Positions 38,953-52,400 are shown, counted from the first letter of the stretch. The stretch: 64,000 nt of DNA from Branchiostoma floridae (GCF_000003815.2 NC_049994.1:13129039-13193038); one strand, 5' to 3'. The notes: generated by a model not told the origin, from the letters alone. Made by a program: numbers and translations.

Positions 38953-39063
38953 ATGCTACCTTTCTTCGGAGAAGTCGTGTCTGAGTTCGTAGTGAACAAG
39001 ATTCTCAAGAGCTGTGAAGCACAGGGATCCCGGAATGCCTCAGGAAAGCCGGCAGAGATTTAG
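38953..39063 (+). CDS. short ORF (36 aa), uncertain gene
   Basis: The ORF MLPFFGEVVSEFVVNKILKS... ends at TAG 39061-39063. It is preceded by a locally GC-richer leader and followed about 180 nt later by AATAAA (39240). The codon choice looks more coding-like than the surrounding AT-rich DNA. I do not recognise a family. It could be a small gene, an upstream exon or a decayed retrocopy. Confidence 0.25.
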   Translation: MLPFFGEVVSEFVVNKILKSCEAQGSRNASGKPAEI

Positions 39064-39345
39064 CGCCTGATACGAACGAACTCGACAAACTGGAGAATGG
39101 GCGAGTGGAGAAATACGGAGCGTGCAACAGTTTGTAACATAATGAATCGACTTTGTTCTTATTTCAAGCCTTGGAACAGAAATTCATTTCACGTACAAGT
39201 TTTATGTTGTTCAAATTCACTGTTCAAATTTATGTACTGAATAAAAGATGTATGTTTTATAAAGGAATTTGTCGCTCCTACTCAACCGGAAACTCTACTC
39301 TACTCTACTCTTGAATGGGTCAGTGTGGGTAGGCTATATGATAAT

Positions 39346-39524
39346 AGGGTTAATGACCCACCTGTTCCTCGGTATATATGGTGTCGTAACGCCTGGTCCT
39401 TTGCTATAACCACCTCATAAAACCACCTCGTTCGCTTCGCTCACTCGGTGGTTTTATTCGGTGGTTATAGCAAAGGACCAGGCGTTATGACACCATATAC
39501 ACCTCGGGGCGGGTCATTAACCCT
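39346..39524. mobile_element. hairpin MITE, about 180 bp
   Basis: The termini agggttaatgaccc and gggtcattaaccct are inverted, and long inner arms (cgcctggtcctttgctataa and its complement) leave only a short loop (tcgttcgcttcgctcact). The flanks are TAAT on both sides (39342-39345, 39525-39528). Confidence 0.75.
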
Positions 39525-39702
39525 TAATTAAACTATGAAATGGATGATTCATTTATGTGTATAAAACATGTTGTCAGTAATTCTCCTTAATATTTGAACT
39601 GCAAACTTTGAGAATTGAGCATTAAGTTAACTTTTCATCTTACCTTTTTCTTGGCTTTTTATGAGGTGAGAACTACTGCACACAGACCAAGGTTGTGAGG
39701 TT

Positions 39703-39746
39703 GTGACCAAATTCTCACGGGGCCTATGAAGTGAGTTTGCCCGTGC
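39703..39746 (+). repeat. 44-bp dispersed repeat, copy 2
   Basis: Direct copy of 2799-2842 with a few substitutions. It lies between the GGACT and NHEJ1 genes. Confidence 0.5.
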
Positions 39747-40472
39747 TGTGTTAGAACTTAGAGTTTTTAAAAGGCATGAAACCTACTGAAAAGCCTCCTT
39801 GCTCACGTGTAAACTATGTCACTGCTGAATCAGACTTTGCAATCACGAAATGAATTTGCAGTTTCACAGTTTGATGAGCTAGCACATTCCCTCTTCCGGG
39901 TTTCTGAACAGCTGAGAAGGCAATAACACGTAGAGACAATATATCGAAATAAAGTGATAAACAAAGAAAATAGGGGAAATTGACTCAAAGACAGTAATAT
40001 CTTAAGTTATGATAATATTTGAAAGTTACGAAATCGTAACATAATTCCATTATGGATTCAACAATGACATGAAGGCATGACAGTAACATTTGATATTCAG
40101 TTGCGTTTGTAAGCAGCTTTCGATTAGTACACTACTGTATGGGGTGAAAAGTTCAAAATTCTATCTAATGAACTTAATACAGGAACATTTTGAAACAATT
40201 GTATGTAATAGAATTTGCAAAATAATAATCAGTAATATTTGTTGATTTACTTTTTGACTTTTTGTTTCTTGATGAACAAATGAACCATATTTTAAAAGTA
40301 ATGTAGTGAGGGTGACCCCTATACTGTTTAATGAAGTCGTCCATATTCCCCGCGTCTTTCGGCACACACAAAAATTATATTCGGTCCGTACTCTATATTT
40401 TATAGATTTGCACGACTTTACAACTGCCTGAAGTTGACCAAACGATAGAACCAGAACTGTAGAATATCCGCA

Positions 40473-43400
40473 ATGTCGTCTGCAAAATCGGAGTGGAAGA
40501 AGACTTGGCAGGGAGCTCTGAGCGCGCGATCCTGGCAGAGGTTCGAGTTGGAGGGTCAGAATTTTCTCCTGAAGACACATGTGGACCACAGGGAGGGGTA
40601 CGAGTTTCTCCTGACCGATCTCACCTCTATGTGGTACGAGAAAATGGACATAGATCAGGTCAAGAAGCGATGCAAGGTAACTTTTCTGTGATGATGAAAC
40701 GTTTGGGGTTTATTTTTCTTGCATAAATTGATAAAAGCCAGTGCAATGCGTTTACACGGAAGTAAACTCTTCTCCGTTTACACAATTTTTATGTCCTCTA
40801 ATAGCAATATCAAGTTAAAATGTATTGAATACTAGTATTTTGTCTACCCAGATTGGTAGTACTCTGGAGAAGAAAAACAAACGCTAGGGGGCGCAGTTGC
40901 ATCGTGGACGCTGAGACTTGCACACCTGGGGGTTATAGGTCAATGCAACATTTCTCTTAGTTCCGTTCAAAATCTCGATTTTTTGCATTGTATGAACCCC
41001 ATGATATAGACATATCATCACTAAAACTAAAAGTTGAAATGAATAGATATTTGTTAAGGCTTGCATAAAGGTTTGAATATTCTAAGGTAATTTACCAATT
41101 CACTTGACATAAGAAAATCATAAAGTGCCACAGACAAAATTGTCAATTGTTACTTCTCACCCTATACTGACAAACTGTATGTTTTATGCAGTGTTGAACT
41201 GCGCGAGGAATATAAGCATATTCCTATTAAGGGATAATTTTTGACTGCCCCCCAATGTTGAGGTGGGGCCAATATGTATATAAATAAACCACAAATCAAT
41301 GATAATTCAATAAAAACAAATATCGATAATAATAAATTGCAAGTTGTTGGCGTACGGTAAGTGTATCAGTGTAACCTCAAAACTTTTAAATAACATATCA
41401 TAGATAAAAGTAATATTGCAACAGTGCAAACTTAAGAGACATTTAACTTCATGTATTAAAGACCAGCATACCTTAGGTTAAACAATACAGCATTTCAACC
41501 TTAAAATGTGTGACTTTGGCATGTTACGAGACACTGTGTATGATAAGATGATCACAAAAAATTAAGATAAAATAGTCTGTATAATTAGTGCATATAATAG
41601 TATGATAACATTCTTGTTATCATCCATTAAGTACCAGATATTATGGTTGTATTGGGCCACAAACAGAGTTGTACAGTTTTGGGCAAACTCGTCCAGAATT
41701 TCATTTTGAAAATCTGCTCCGAATGTCTCATTTCGCGGTTCGTAGTGCCCAAATTTGGGCATAATTTTTGACTGCCCCTCATCGCATTTGCAGGGGCAAA
41801 ATCTTTAAAAGGAAAGAATTGTGAAGTCTTTGGAAATTTTGGGATTCTCATGCTGATACTACATGTCTTTAGATGTGTAGTTGTGGACCAGAGCAATATT
41901 GTGGGATGGATTCTAGTATAAGCTAATGGCTGAGCATGGCATGTTTTGTAAACTTAATGTATTTTCCTCTTTCATTAAACAAAATTAGTGTTATGTCACT
42001 AGTTACTGAGCTACTGACAGATGAAAGTGTTTTTCAAATATCATGCCCTTAATGGTATTCAAGACCAGCATGTGATGCCTCAGGTCAAATGCCAATACAA
42101 CATTTGTACTTATTTCCTACAAAATTATTGATTTGGACAGTGTATAAGACACGACATTCTATGTAATCAACCTCCAAAAATTAGATGAAAAATATATACA
42201 ATTCTTGCATAAATTCTTGCTTTTGTTATCATTCTCTGATTTTCATATAAGTAGATTGCACAGCGCCACAAACAGAAGTGTCCACTTTTGCAAACACTTC
42301 TATGCAGTGAACGAGATCCCCCACGTAACTTACAACATAAAAGAACCATTTTTGGCTGCCCACATCGATCTGATCAACTACAGAATCACTATGTCTGGAC
42401 GTGGCAAAGGAGGCAAGGGACTCGGATGAACGTGCGCATGCGTGGCGTCGTGTAGACGCTTCTGCCGCGTGCTGCAGGTCTAGAGCTCTTTTTCAGCCAT
42501 TTTTGTATGGTTGGAGTGATAGTCTAGGCCGGAGGTTTAGTCAGTCGGTTAGCTGGTTTTTCCAGGATCATTTCGATGGTTTTCGATCTTCTGTAAGTTG
42601 ATTTTTGGAGGAGTTACGGTGTTTTTCGTGCCACCGACACCCTCCACGTCGAGCGTACGGGTCCCCCCTACGTCCTCGTGCCGCTAGGTGGTAGGTGGAC
42701 ACGTGCAATCTTTGCCGGTAGATATTTCCCTTGCCCGTGAAGGGATACTCTTCCTACTTTGTAGGAAAGGAAAGCAGGTTTGTGCCAACATTCCTACATA
42801 GTCTTGTTTCGCTTCGAATCGAATTTGTGGTGTTTTGAGCTGTTTCTGTACCCTCGCCCCCCGGCCATAGTGGGTGAAGGGGTTGGTACAGTCCAAGCAC
42901 ACCGCCTGGTGCCACTGTTTTTCTGGGTCAATCGCTATTTTTAGAATAGGTGGCATTCCGGGGCTCTAAAAGGGGTTTCTGGAGACCCTAGAAGGAACCT
43001 TCCATATACTCCACAGAGAAATAGACTGATTTTGGACTAGGCAAAATGAGGAGAGACAACTCAATTTGCGTTACGTATACCGCTCAGAAAGACAAGTTAT
43101 CTGAGCAGGAGACCTGGGCACTCCTGGACTCTGTGGGGATACCTACATCCAGTCTCCAGACAGTGCAAGCGCTGAACGCTACGTCTTTTGATTTGACCTT
43201 CCGTACGCTTCACGATAGAAAGTTGTATGGGGGTAAACTCTCGGCACTACAGTACTTAGATGTCCGTGTGTACGGAAGTGCTGAGACAGTCGTCACAGCA
43301 ACCCGTATACCGGACGAGTTTGATGACAATCACGTACGGTACTGGCTATCCCGTTATGGACAGGTCCTGGCTTCCCGTATGACCACCTACAGGGACAGAC

Positions 43401-46400
43401 CTACTGTCCGTAATGGGAACAGGCAGTACAAGGTTATACTCAAACCAGGGGCAAACATCCCGTCCTCTTGGAGGTTAGCAGACGGTCGGTTAGCCTTTTT
43501 CCGGTACGTCGGACAACAAAGAACATGTCTGAAATGTTACCAGGAAGGGCACGAGGCAGCACAATGTACTGTCATCTTCTGTAACAAATGCCAACTGATT
43601 GGGCATACCTCTGCGGAATGCAGCAATCAAGTAGTCTGTAATCAGTGCGGCAAGGAGGGACACACCGCACGTCGGTGCCCTACTTCATATGCCAACAAAC
43701 TGCTGCCTGACAATAAGTGGACCAGCGGTCCGGCTGCTGAGGCAACCGTGGCCAGTGCTAAGACCCCTGGTCAGAGTGAGCAGTCTCAAGTAAACGAGAC
43801 TGTCTCCAGTGGTAAGAGTCAGAGTGAGCAAACAAACGAGACTGACTCCAGCGACTCCGGGTCGGAGGAGAGCGGGGAAGATGATTCCGCCGAGGAATTT
43901 GCTTCCTCTGACGAACTGACGGAGAAAGAAAGGGAGCTAGAAAGGGAGCTGCTTCTTGAAGCAACCCAACCATCTCCGAGCTCTGCGGAGCGCATTGAAC
44001 CAAACGGGGAGCAAGAAACAACCCATCCTCGCAACAAGAAACGCAAGAAGCGCAAGGGCAAGGCCAAAAATGGCCGCAAACAGAACAACGAGGTCGAAGA
44101 GCCTCAAACACCAGTCAAAAATGTGGTGGCCAAGAAGAAGGCCCCACATACTGGAGACCCGTCATCTGACGCGATGGAAGTCGACCAGCAGACCTCTAAA
44201 AGGCCTGCGCCTTCCGACGAAGAAGTCAGCCCAAAAAGAAAGAGTGAGCCGTCGACAGTAACGAAGGGCCCTCATAGTCCCGGTTACGACCTTCCCTTAT
44301 CAGGAGAGCTAGCCATCGACGAGTTCACGTCATCTGGAGAATCTCTATAATGATGCCCCAAAATATGCATAGGCTCAATGCCTTCCTTATGTTAACGATG
44401 GTGGTTATAGCAACCTTAAACGTTTGTGGGATGCGCAATCCCAACAAACGCAAACAGGTATACGACTTTTGCAGACAACACAAATTTGATATTGTTTGCC
44501 TGCAAGAGAGTCACATTACACATGTGGATGAAACTACTAAGTGGGAAAAGGAATGGGGAGGGCAGGCCCTATGGAGCCTTGGTACGCCCAACTCTAGAGG
44601 TGTAGGCATCCTGCTTTCCCCATCCCTTGACTTGAAAATAACTAAGAAATTCTGCGATGATGAGGGTCGCGTAGTTTCCGCAGTCCTGGCTGACGGCACG
44701 CGCTCTCTTCGAGTGTGCAACGTATACGCACCGAATGATGCAGCTGAACGATCCACATTTTTCCGTGGTCTAGGCAATTTCTTATCCAACTCTGAGTCCA
44801 CGGTCCTTTGTGGGGATTTCAACTGCATTGAGTCTCCCAGCCTAGATAAAAGAGGGGGGAATCCAAGTCGTAGTTCTGGAGGTTCGAAAATTCTAAAGAA
44901 CCTCTGTGCTAGTCACAACCTACACGACTCGTGGAGGCAGCTGAATCCGGATGGGCGCGTATATACGTGGCGTCAACCTGATAACGCTGTAGCATGCCGA
45001 CTGGATAGACTTTACTCATCCAACAATCTGCCCGTCTCTGGCCATTTTTTCCGGCCTGCATACTTCACAGACCACGATTGTGTGGGAATCGATGTGCTTC
45101 CAACAGCTAAAAAGAAGTCTTCCATGTGGAAGTGCAATGTTTCCATCCTAAAGAACAAAGAAGTCCAGTCGGACTTCACTGCGTCCTACAAGGACTGGCA
45201 GACTTTGAAGTTGGGTTACCCTTCCCTGAGATCTTGGTGGGATGACGTCAAAGACCGAACCCGCTCCTTGTTTATTAAGCACTCATGTAAGATAGCCAAA
45301 GACAAAAGAGAAGCTCGTTACCAACTGAACAACACTTTAGGGGATCTGACCAACCAGCTTAATGCTGGTGCGGTCTCACCTGATGTCCTGAGACAATATA
45401 AGGCCACGAAAGACGCACTGTCAGAGTTGGCAACCTCTGAAGCTCAGGGCGCCATCGTCAGATCCCGAATCAAACAATTTGAGGAGGGGGAAAAGTGCAC
45501 GTCCTTCTTTCTAAAGCAGGCCGCTTCCAACGGCAAGAAGAAAAGGATCTGTGCCATACGAGACTCAATGGGACAAGTTGTCCATGAGGATGACGAAATC
45601 GCAAATGTTTTCTACGAATTCTACGCAGAGCTGTTTGCTGAGGAACCAGTGGACCCGGTTGCCTCTGACCAGCTTTGTGACAACCTTGAAAACACATTGA
45701 CCCCAGAGGAGGCCCAAGCATTGGAGGCCCCTCTCTCAACCGACGAAATGTTAAACTCAGTCCGCAGCATGCAAAATAATAAATGCCCGGGCAGTGATGG
45801 TCTACCCAAAGAGTTCTACACGACCTTCTGGCATCTGATTGCCGACGACCTCCTGAAGGTGTTTCAAGAAGCTCTTGATGCTGGAGAACTTTCCTCCAGC
45901 CAGAAGTTTGGGGTTTTGACACTGTTGCCAAAGAAGGGAGACGAATTGGACCCCAAGAACAGGAGACCAATCTCCCTCCTAAACACCGACTACAAAATTT
46001 TGACTAAAGTTCTTAATAACCGCCTTCAGTCTGTAATAGCGTCGGTGTTGCACCCGGACCAAACCTGTGGTGTACCAGGAAGGTCGATCCAGTGCAACCT
46101 CCGACTCACACGAGACATAGTTGTTTACGCAAATAACAATAACATCGAATGTGCTATTGTCTCCCTTGATCAAGCAAAAGCCTTTGACCGTGTCAACATC
46201 TCCTTTCTACAACAGACTCTCGCACGAATGGGATTTGGACCTTCCTTTCGGAAGTGGGTTTCAATACTTTACAACGACATCTCCAGTTCCGTTTTGGTGA
46301 ATGGCTCCCTGTCGTCTCCCTTCGCCCTAACAAGGGGAGTGCGGCAGGGATGCCCACTTTCGCCACTGTTGTATGCAATCTCTCTTGAGCCGTTTGCGGC

Positions 46401-49400
46401 GACAGTCCGCAAAGACTCTGAGGTGCATGGAGTAAAACTCCCAGGCGGCTACGAAGCCAAAATGTCTCTGTATGCAGATGATAACTCTGCCTTCCTGACA
46501 TCAGACGACTCTATCGTCAGGCTGTTTGACCTTGTCGGGCTGTACAACAGAGGCTCAGGCTCAATGTTGAACCTAGACAAGTGTGAGGGGTTATGGCTGG
46601 GGAAATGGAGAAACAGACCAGACACCCCTGTACAAATAAAATGGACATCTGGGTCCATCCGTCTGCTTGGTGGGGTCTTTGGCAACATTGACATGCCCCT
46701 AACCAACTGGAAGGATGGTAAACGCAAATTTGTTGAAACCTTACAAGGATGGGGAGCCAGATCCCTCTCCTTTACAGGCAAAGTGACAGTGGCAAACTCT
46801 CTAGCCACAGCCAAACTGTGGTACCTGGCGTCGGTGTTCACCCCTCCTGATTCGGTCATGAAGGAAATCAATACCGCACTGTTCGCCTTTTTCTGGGACA
46901 AAAAGCGTGAGATGATCAGCCGAAATACCATCTACCTTCCTCCTGAGAAGGGCGGCTGGGGCCTAATCGACATAGCAAAGAAGGCAAAATGTCTGTACAG
47001 TCGGCCTTTCTCGGACATCATGTCCCAGGAAGACTTACCTTGGGTGCAGCTCGCCAGGTACTGGCTCGGTATTTTCATTAGACGTTTCGACCCGTCAACA
47101 TGGTCCAATAACATGCCCCACTCCCCGAATGCCCCTCCCCACTACAAAGCTCTACAGTCCCTGGTATCTGAACTCGTAGAGGCATCCCCCTCTAAAAAGT
47201 GGGACCCCGGTTGCACTACGCGGTCTCTATACGACAGCCTTCTAAAGAAGGATGCTCACGTTCCAAGCGTCTGTCTTAACAAGCGTTCTGTTCCCTGGCC
47301 ATTAACCTTCCAATCTGTTCAACACCCACTCCTGGAGAACAGACTGAAGGACACTGCATGGCTGGTTGCACACCACGCCCTCAAAACGAATGCTCTGCTC
47401 TGCTCGAACTGGGGTTACATTCGCTCGGGAACTTGTCCAAGGCAGAATTGTAAAGGCCACGAAACTGTAGAGCACGCCATGTGGTACTGCAGCGAAGTGC
47501 TGCTAACATGGACTTGGGTGGAGGGTTTTCTCAGGAGGTGGGTCATGTCAGACTTCCGAATAAATAAACAGATGGTTATCTATGGCATCCTGCCACCCTC
47601 ATGGAAAAAATGCAAGATAGATGCTATCACCTACACCCTGGCCGTCGCGAGGAAACGCATATGGTCCTCACGTTGTGAAGCACTCTTTGACAAGACCTTT
47701 TCGACTCATGTCGAGATGGTCCCATACATCAAGGAGTGCCTCCGCTCAAGAATAAAGCTTGACTTTGTACGTCTGAACGAAACAACGTTTATGTCTCTGT
47801 GGTGCTCAGTGCAGTGGGCGAGGGTCGACGGGGGAAAACTGCGACTACGCTTTTAATCCCCTGCTTCCCCCCTGTAGTCGTATCAGTCTGGTATGAACTG
47901 TCTGTCTTGTACGTTTCGTATGTCTTTTTTATTTGGATGTGTCAAGTTGGCAGGAGTGGGTTGGTGGGAGCTCGGCGGACAAGTAACCTGTTGTGGGTAG
48001 CTTGACACATCCCTTTTTCTTTCCTTCTTCTCTTGTATGTTCTTTGAAATGATGTAAAAAAAAAAAAAAAAAAAATGAAAACAGTGAAAAAACGTCTTGT
48101 CTCTCTTGTCTAGTTTTCTTTCTTTTTTGATTTTGTTATACCCCCATTAAAAACGGGCCCAGCTTGTTCAGTAGCTGGGTTTGGCCAAGGTATAGCTCAG
48201 AACACATCTCCTCATAGGAAGCAGCTCTGTCAGCTTTTTGCCATGGCAGAGTTGTGCCCGAAATGTGGAAAACACCCAATATACCAAAATGAAAATTCCA
48301 GCAAAAACCAACACTGTACCCTATACACCTAGAGTTAGACAGCTCAAGAAAACCTGGATATAATTCTGGAAATGGTCAAATGTGTTTGTGCCTTTCCTCA
48401 GTCAGATGCTTCAGACACTTTTCCTATGTCTTTCATCGGTGACACTGGAAGGATCTTGTTGATCATATCCAAGTAGAGTAACTGCTTTTTGGCGCAAAAC
48501 TGTCCTCTCTTAATGAAGCTCTGTTATCACCTCAGCAGCACTGTACCTAAGTGATTTGACGGTGCACTCAACAAATTTCATTGATAATAAACAAACCTTT
48601 TTACCCTTTGTGTGCTTTATTGCCCTATTAGTCATAATTGTATGTTTTGCATGATATTCCCATTTTAAAGTTAAGGTTAAGACAAAAATTCAATTTTGAA
48701 CATAGAGATGCTGCCAAGGTACCAGACTCTAATCTTCACACCTTTTGGAGATATGTCCTGCTGTATGTCCTGCTGTGCATCAATGTACCGAAAACATGCT
48801 ACAAGTGTAACAAACTACATCAATTACAGTATAAACTATAACTATAGGATATGGGATGCCAGGCTGTAAAAAGTTGCAGACAGTCTCACATGTAAATTAC
48901 TTCTTGGACAGACAAGTTGTTTTGCTTAAGTGTGGTCCTAAGTGATAACTTGTTCTCCAACTGTGCAATGTACTGAAAGTGTTACAAACTACATCAATTA
49001 CGGTATAACCATGACTGTAGGATATATGGGATGCCTTGGCCAGGCCATTCCAACTGTCCAGGCTGTAAAAAGTTACAGTCAACCTCAAACGTTCGGACAG
49101 ACAAGTCGTTTGGCTTAAGTGTGGTCCTTAGCTACAACGTGTTCTCTTACTGACTGTGCAATGTACCGAAAACATTCTACAAGTGTTACAAACTACATCA
49201 ATTACGGTATAACCATGACTGTAGGATATGGGATACCTTGGCCAGGCCATTCCAACTGTAAAAAGTTACAGTCTCAAACGTTTCAGACTCGGACAGACAA
49301 GTCGTTTGGCCTAAGTACCAGGTCCTTATTGACGACTTAGCCCATCTGGGTGCTTCTCTATCCGTACCATTATGCTGTACTAAGAGGGCCCCCAAGGGGG

Positions 49401-52400
49401 GGTACCGACAACGCTCTACGCTAAATTCAGGAGGGCCGGCTACGTAATACGCTAAATTATGGACACTTTATTACGCTCTACGCTAAATTACGAAATTTCA
49501 TATGTGTTATGCAAATTTTTATTGTCTTTTGGCTGAACTCCGCCGACGGCAGAACATGTGAAGATGAGATCTAAACAAAACTAATAATTCCATTAATAAG
49601 ATTAAAGCTTAACTTCTAAAGACGTCTTGATGGCCAAAGGCGGCGACAGCAAATTTCTCATGTGACGTAATTTTTAGCACCGAAAGCGGAGGCGCGACAA
49701 TCCTAGGCCGTCCGGGGGCATGCTCCCCCGGGAATATTGTGAAATCCTGACCCTCTGAAACGCCATTTTATGTATTTTGAAGGGCAAATTTTGCTCACAG
49801 ACTAAGCTAAGTTAAATAGCATCCAATTAGAAATTCACATGGTTTTAGCTTTAAGCTGGGCAACGCCCCCAAACATCATTTTCAGATTTCGAGTGCCGAA
49901 ATCACGAACAGTCGAACTGTCGCAAGGTAGGTACGGGAAAATTTGGAAATTTTTACCCTCTGAAACACCATTTCCTGCATTTTGAGGGGCAAATTTTGCT
50001 GGCAGGCATATGCTCAATGTAATGACATTTCTGTCAGAGAAACGTCTTTGAGGGCGACGAGCGCCGGAGAGTCGTGAGCGCCGGAGGTCCAAGCCGTCGC
50101 AAGCCTTGGCAAGGGCCGTCCGGCGCCCGGAGAAAAATTGAAATCTCAACCCTCTGAAATGCCATTTCCTGCATTTAAGGGGCAAATTTTGCTTGTTAAC
50201 TAAGCTAAGGTCGGTACTATGAAGCGTTTCGGTTGGGGGACGACGCTCCGCAAACATATTTTCACCATGTCCAGTGCCGAAGTGTTGAGCCATAGCAAGG
50301 AATGTCCGGCGAATTTTTGAAATCTGGACCCTTAGAAATGCAATTTTCGCGGGTAAAATTTGCCGGTAGACTAGTTAAGTTTAATGAAACTTTGATTACG
50401 CTTGACGAAAAATTAATATGAATTACGTTTTACGGTAAAATCTGGTTAGCTTCTACGTAATACGTTAAATTAAAGGGGCCAATATCGCTCGACGCAAAAT
50501 GCACCGATTACGCTCTACGTTGAATTCGAACGGTCCCGCTACGGAGTACGTAGAATTAAAACCGCCGATTACGCTCTACGGAAAAGGGCTTTGGGGCCCC
50601 CTACTAAGTACAGTCTGTCTGACAAGATAGCATCTTTCCTTCTGAAGAAAGATTGCTATGGTACTCTGCGTCTTATCTCGTTACCAAGCTTGGCAAGGAA
50701 TGTAAATCCGGACCTCGTAAGGCCAAGATGTAGTTCCAAGACGTTAGTTGGGTACAAATTCTAGATCAGAGCTGTACTGTTGAAAATTTATCATGACAGC
50801 AGGATTATGTTGTCACTCCTGGAAACAGCGCCCCCTTTTGATCCAGATGAGTATGACAGCAAGGCAGCAGTAGCTTTATGTATAGCAGACCTGTTCTNNN
50901 NNNNNNNNNNNNNNNNNNNNNNNNNNNNNNNNNNNNNNNNNNNNNNNNNNNNNNNNNNNNNNNNNNNNNNNNNNNNNNNNNNNNNNNNNNNNNNNNNGCC
51001 CCACATCGCATTTGTTGGGGCAAATCTTGAAATACATGAAAATTCTATGTAAATTTGGGGCTTTTCTTGCATACTGTACTAGTCAGAGATAATAGAATGG
51101 TAGACTGGAGTGAAATAAATAATTTCACTACGTAGTAACTGATCTACTGACTCAAACCTTTTATGTATGTTATTTTGCATGTTCTTCTATCACTGAAGAT
51201 GTCTGATTTTCATATTTTATCAATTTATGAAATACAAAGCACTATGCATATGGAAAAAAACACAAGAAATCAAGATGAAAACTTATGTGCGATTGATTTT
51301 TTCATACAACCTTTTAACCCTTTTTGTGATTCTGCACTGAGTATATAATAAGAACATTGGTCATTGTATATGGCCAGCCTAACACTACAGCAGAACTGTA
51401 CCCTTTTGAGGCATTAAGATAGTATCCTATCTCTTCTGTATAACACTTAGTTTTAAAAAATACCACACAACGTTTGTCAAATGTTGTATGCCAAATAATG
51501 AAATAACAAACCTATTTTTAAAAAATCCTTGCCTCTAAATCTTTTCAGACCCTGAACCCACGTTTTGAAGCCCCCCTCCCCACCATCCTGAGACTTCTGC
51601 AAGACAACACCGAGACCAAGAAGGATTCCACGGACTATACCATTCAGCACAAGGGGGAGGGGATGGTCTTGGTACTGGAGACCAAAGTTGGTGGGATCCG
51701 CTTCACGTGGGAGTTCCACTGTCAGCAAGCGCAGAAGGAGATGGTAAGAACAACTTTAATTGAGTGTAATCTTGAGGATACATTCACTGATTGCAGTTTT
51801 GATGGAAACTTTGTACTACATTAAATTTTATTCTTCATAATGTGATGACTTTGTGGTGAAAATTAGTCATTACAAAACCATGGCCTGAACATAATATGGC
51901 CGCGAATATTCTATCATGATGATGGTTAATCTGTTAAATATTGAAGAAACTATGAGTACATGGAGTAAGTGAGGCAATAATGGTCCTCATGACCTGTATG
52001 GTACCCTTTAAACAGTTGCATGTCATTACCTTTGCCAAGTAGGTTGTACGTTTTAGTTGCCATTTATCTGTATATCTGTGAATGGACAGCATAACTTGTG
52101 GATGGATCCTTATGATATTTGATAGGTGGGTAGGGGTTGGAAATTAAAGGTCAAGGTTGATACTGCTAATCATCATGATATTTGGTATGTTTCCTCACAC
52201 ACCTGTTACAGCTGCGAGACCAGCTACTGGAACCCCTGATGATGATGGTGGCCTTGATTAAACCTTGAAAAGATGAGATTTTTGGACCCTTAGCAGAGTG
52301 TTGCAGTACTGCAGCAGAACTTCCTGTTTTGCTATGTTGACTTCTGTTTCCTTACGCACCTGTTACAGCTGCGAGACCAGCTGCTGGAACCCCTGATGAC

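Larger units (their letters stand above)
42427..48075 (+). mobile_element. full-length Tx1-type LINE (non-LTR retrotransposon)
   Basis: The 5.6-kb element has a 5' UTR (42427-43045), ORF1 (43046-44350), ORF2 overlapping by one base (TAATG at 44348-44352), a short 3' UTR and a 20-nt poly(A) tract (48056-48075). Both ORFs are intact. The three-CCHC ORF1 and the APE-RT-CCHC ORF2 fit the Tx1 branch of the L1 group, known for sequence-specific members; clade assignment is from motif style. It lies in NHEJ1 intron 1, in the sense orientation. Confidence 0.88.

Noticed and set aside
42205-42429. A functional histone H4 gene
   Set aside because: Only 12 of about 103 codons are present before a stop, and the rest is absent downstream.
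43758-44261. Several ORFs overlapping LINE ORF1 and ORF2 in other frames
   Set aside because: They are shadows of the intact LINE frames and have no motif of their own.
50780-51052. ORF next to the N gap as an NHEJ1 exon
   Set aside because: Exon 1 (ending at 40676) joins directly and in phase to 51549, and the joined protein aligns with XLF without a gap. The ORF crosses undetermined bases and matches nothing in XLF.
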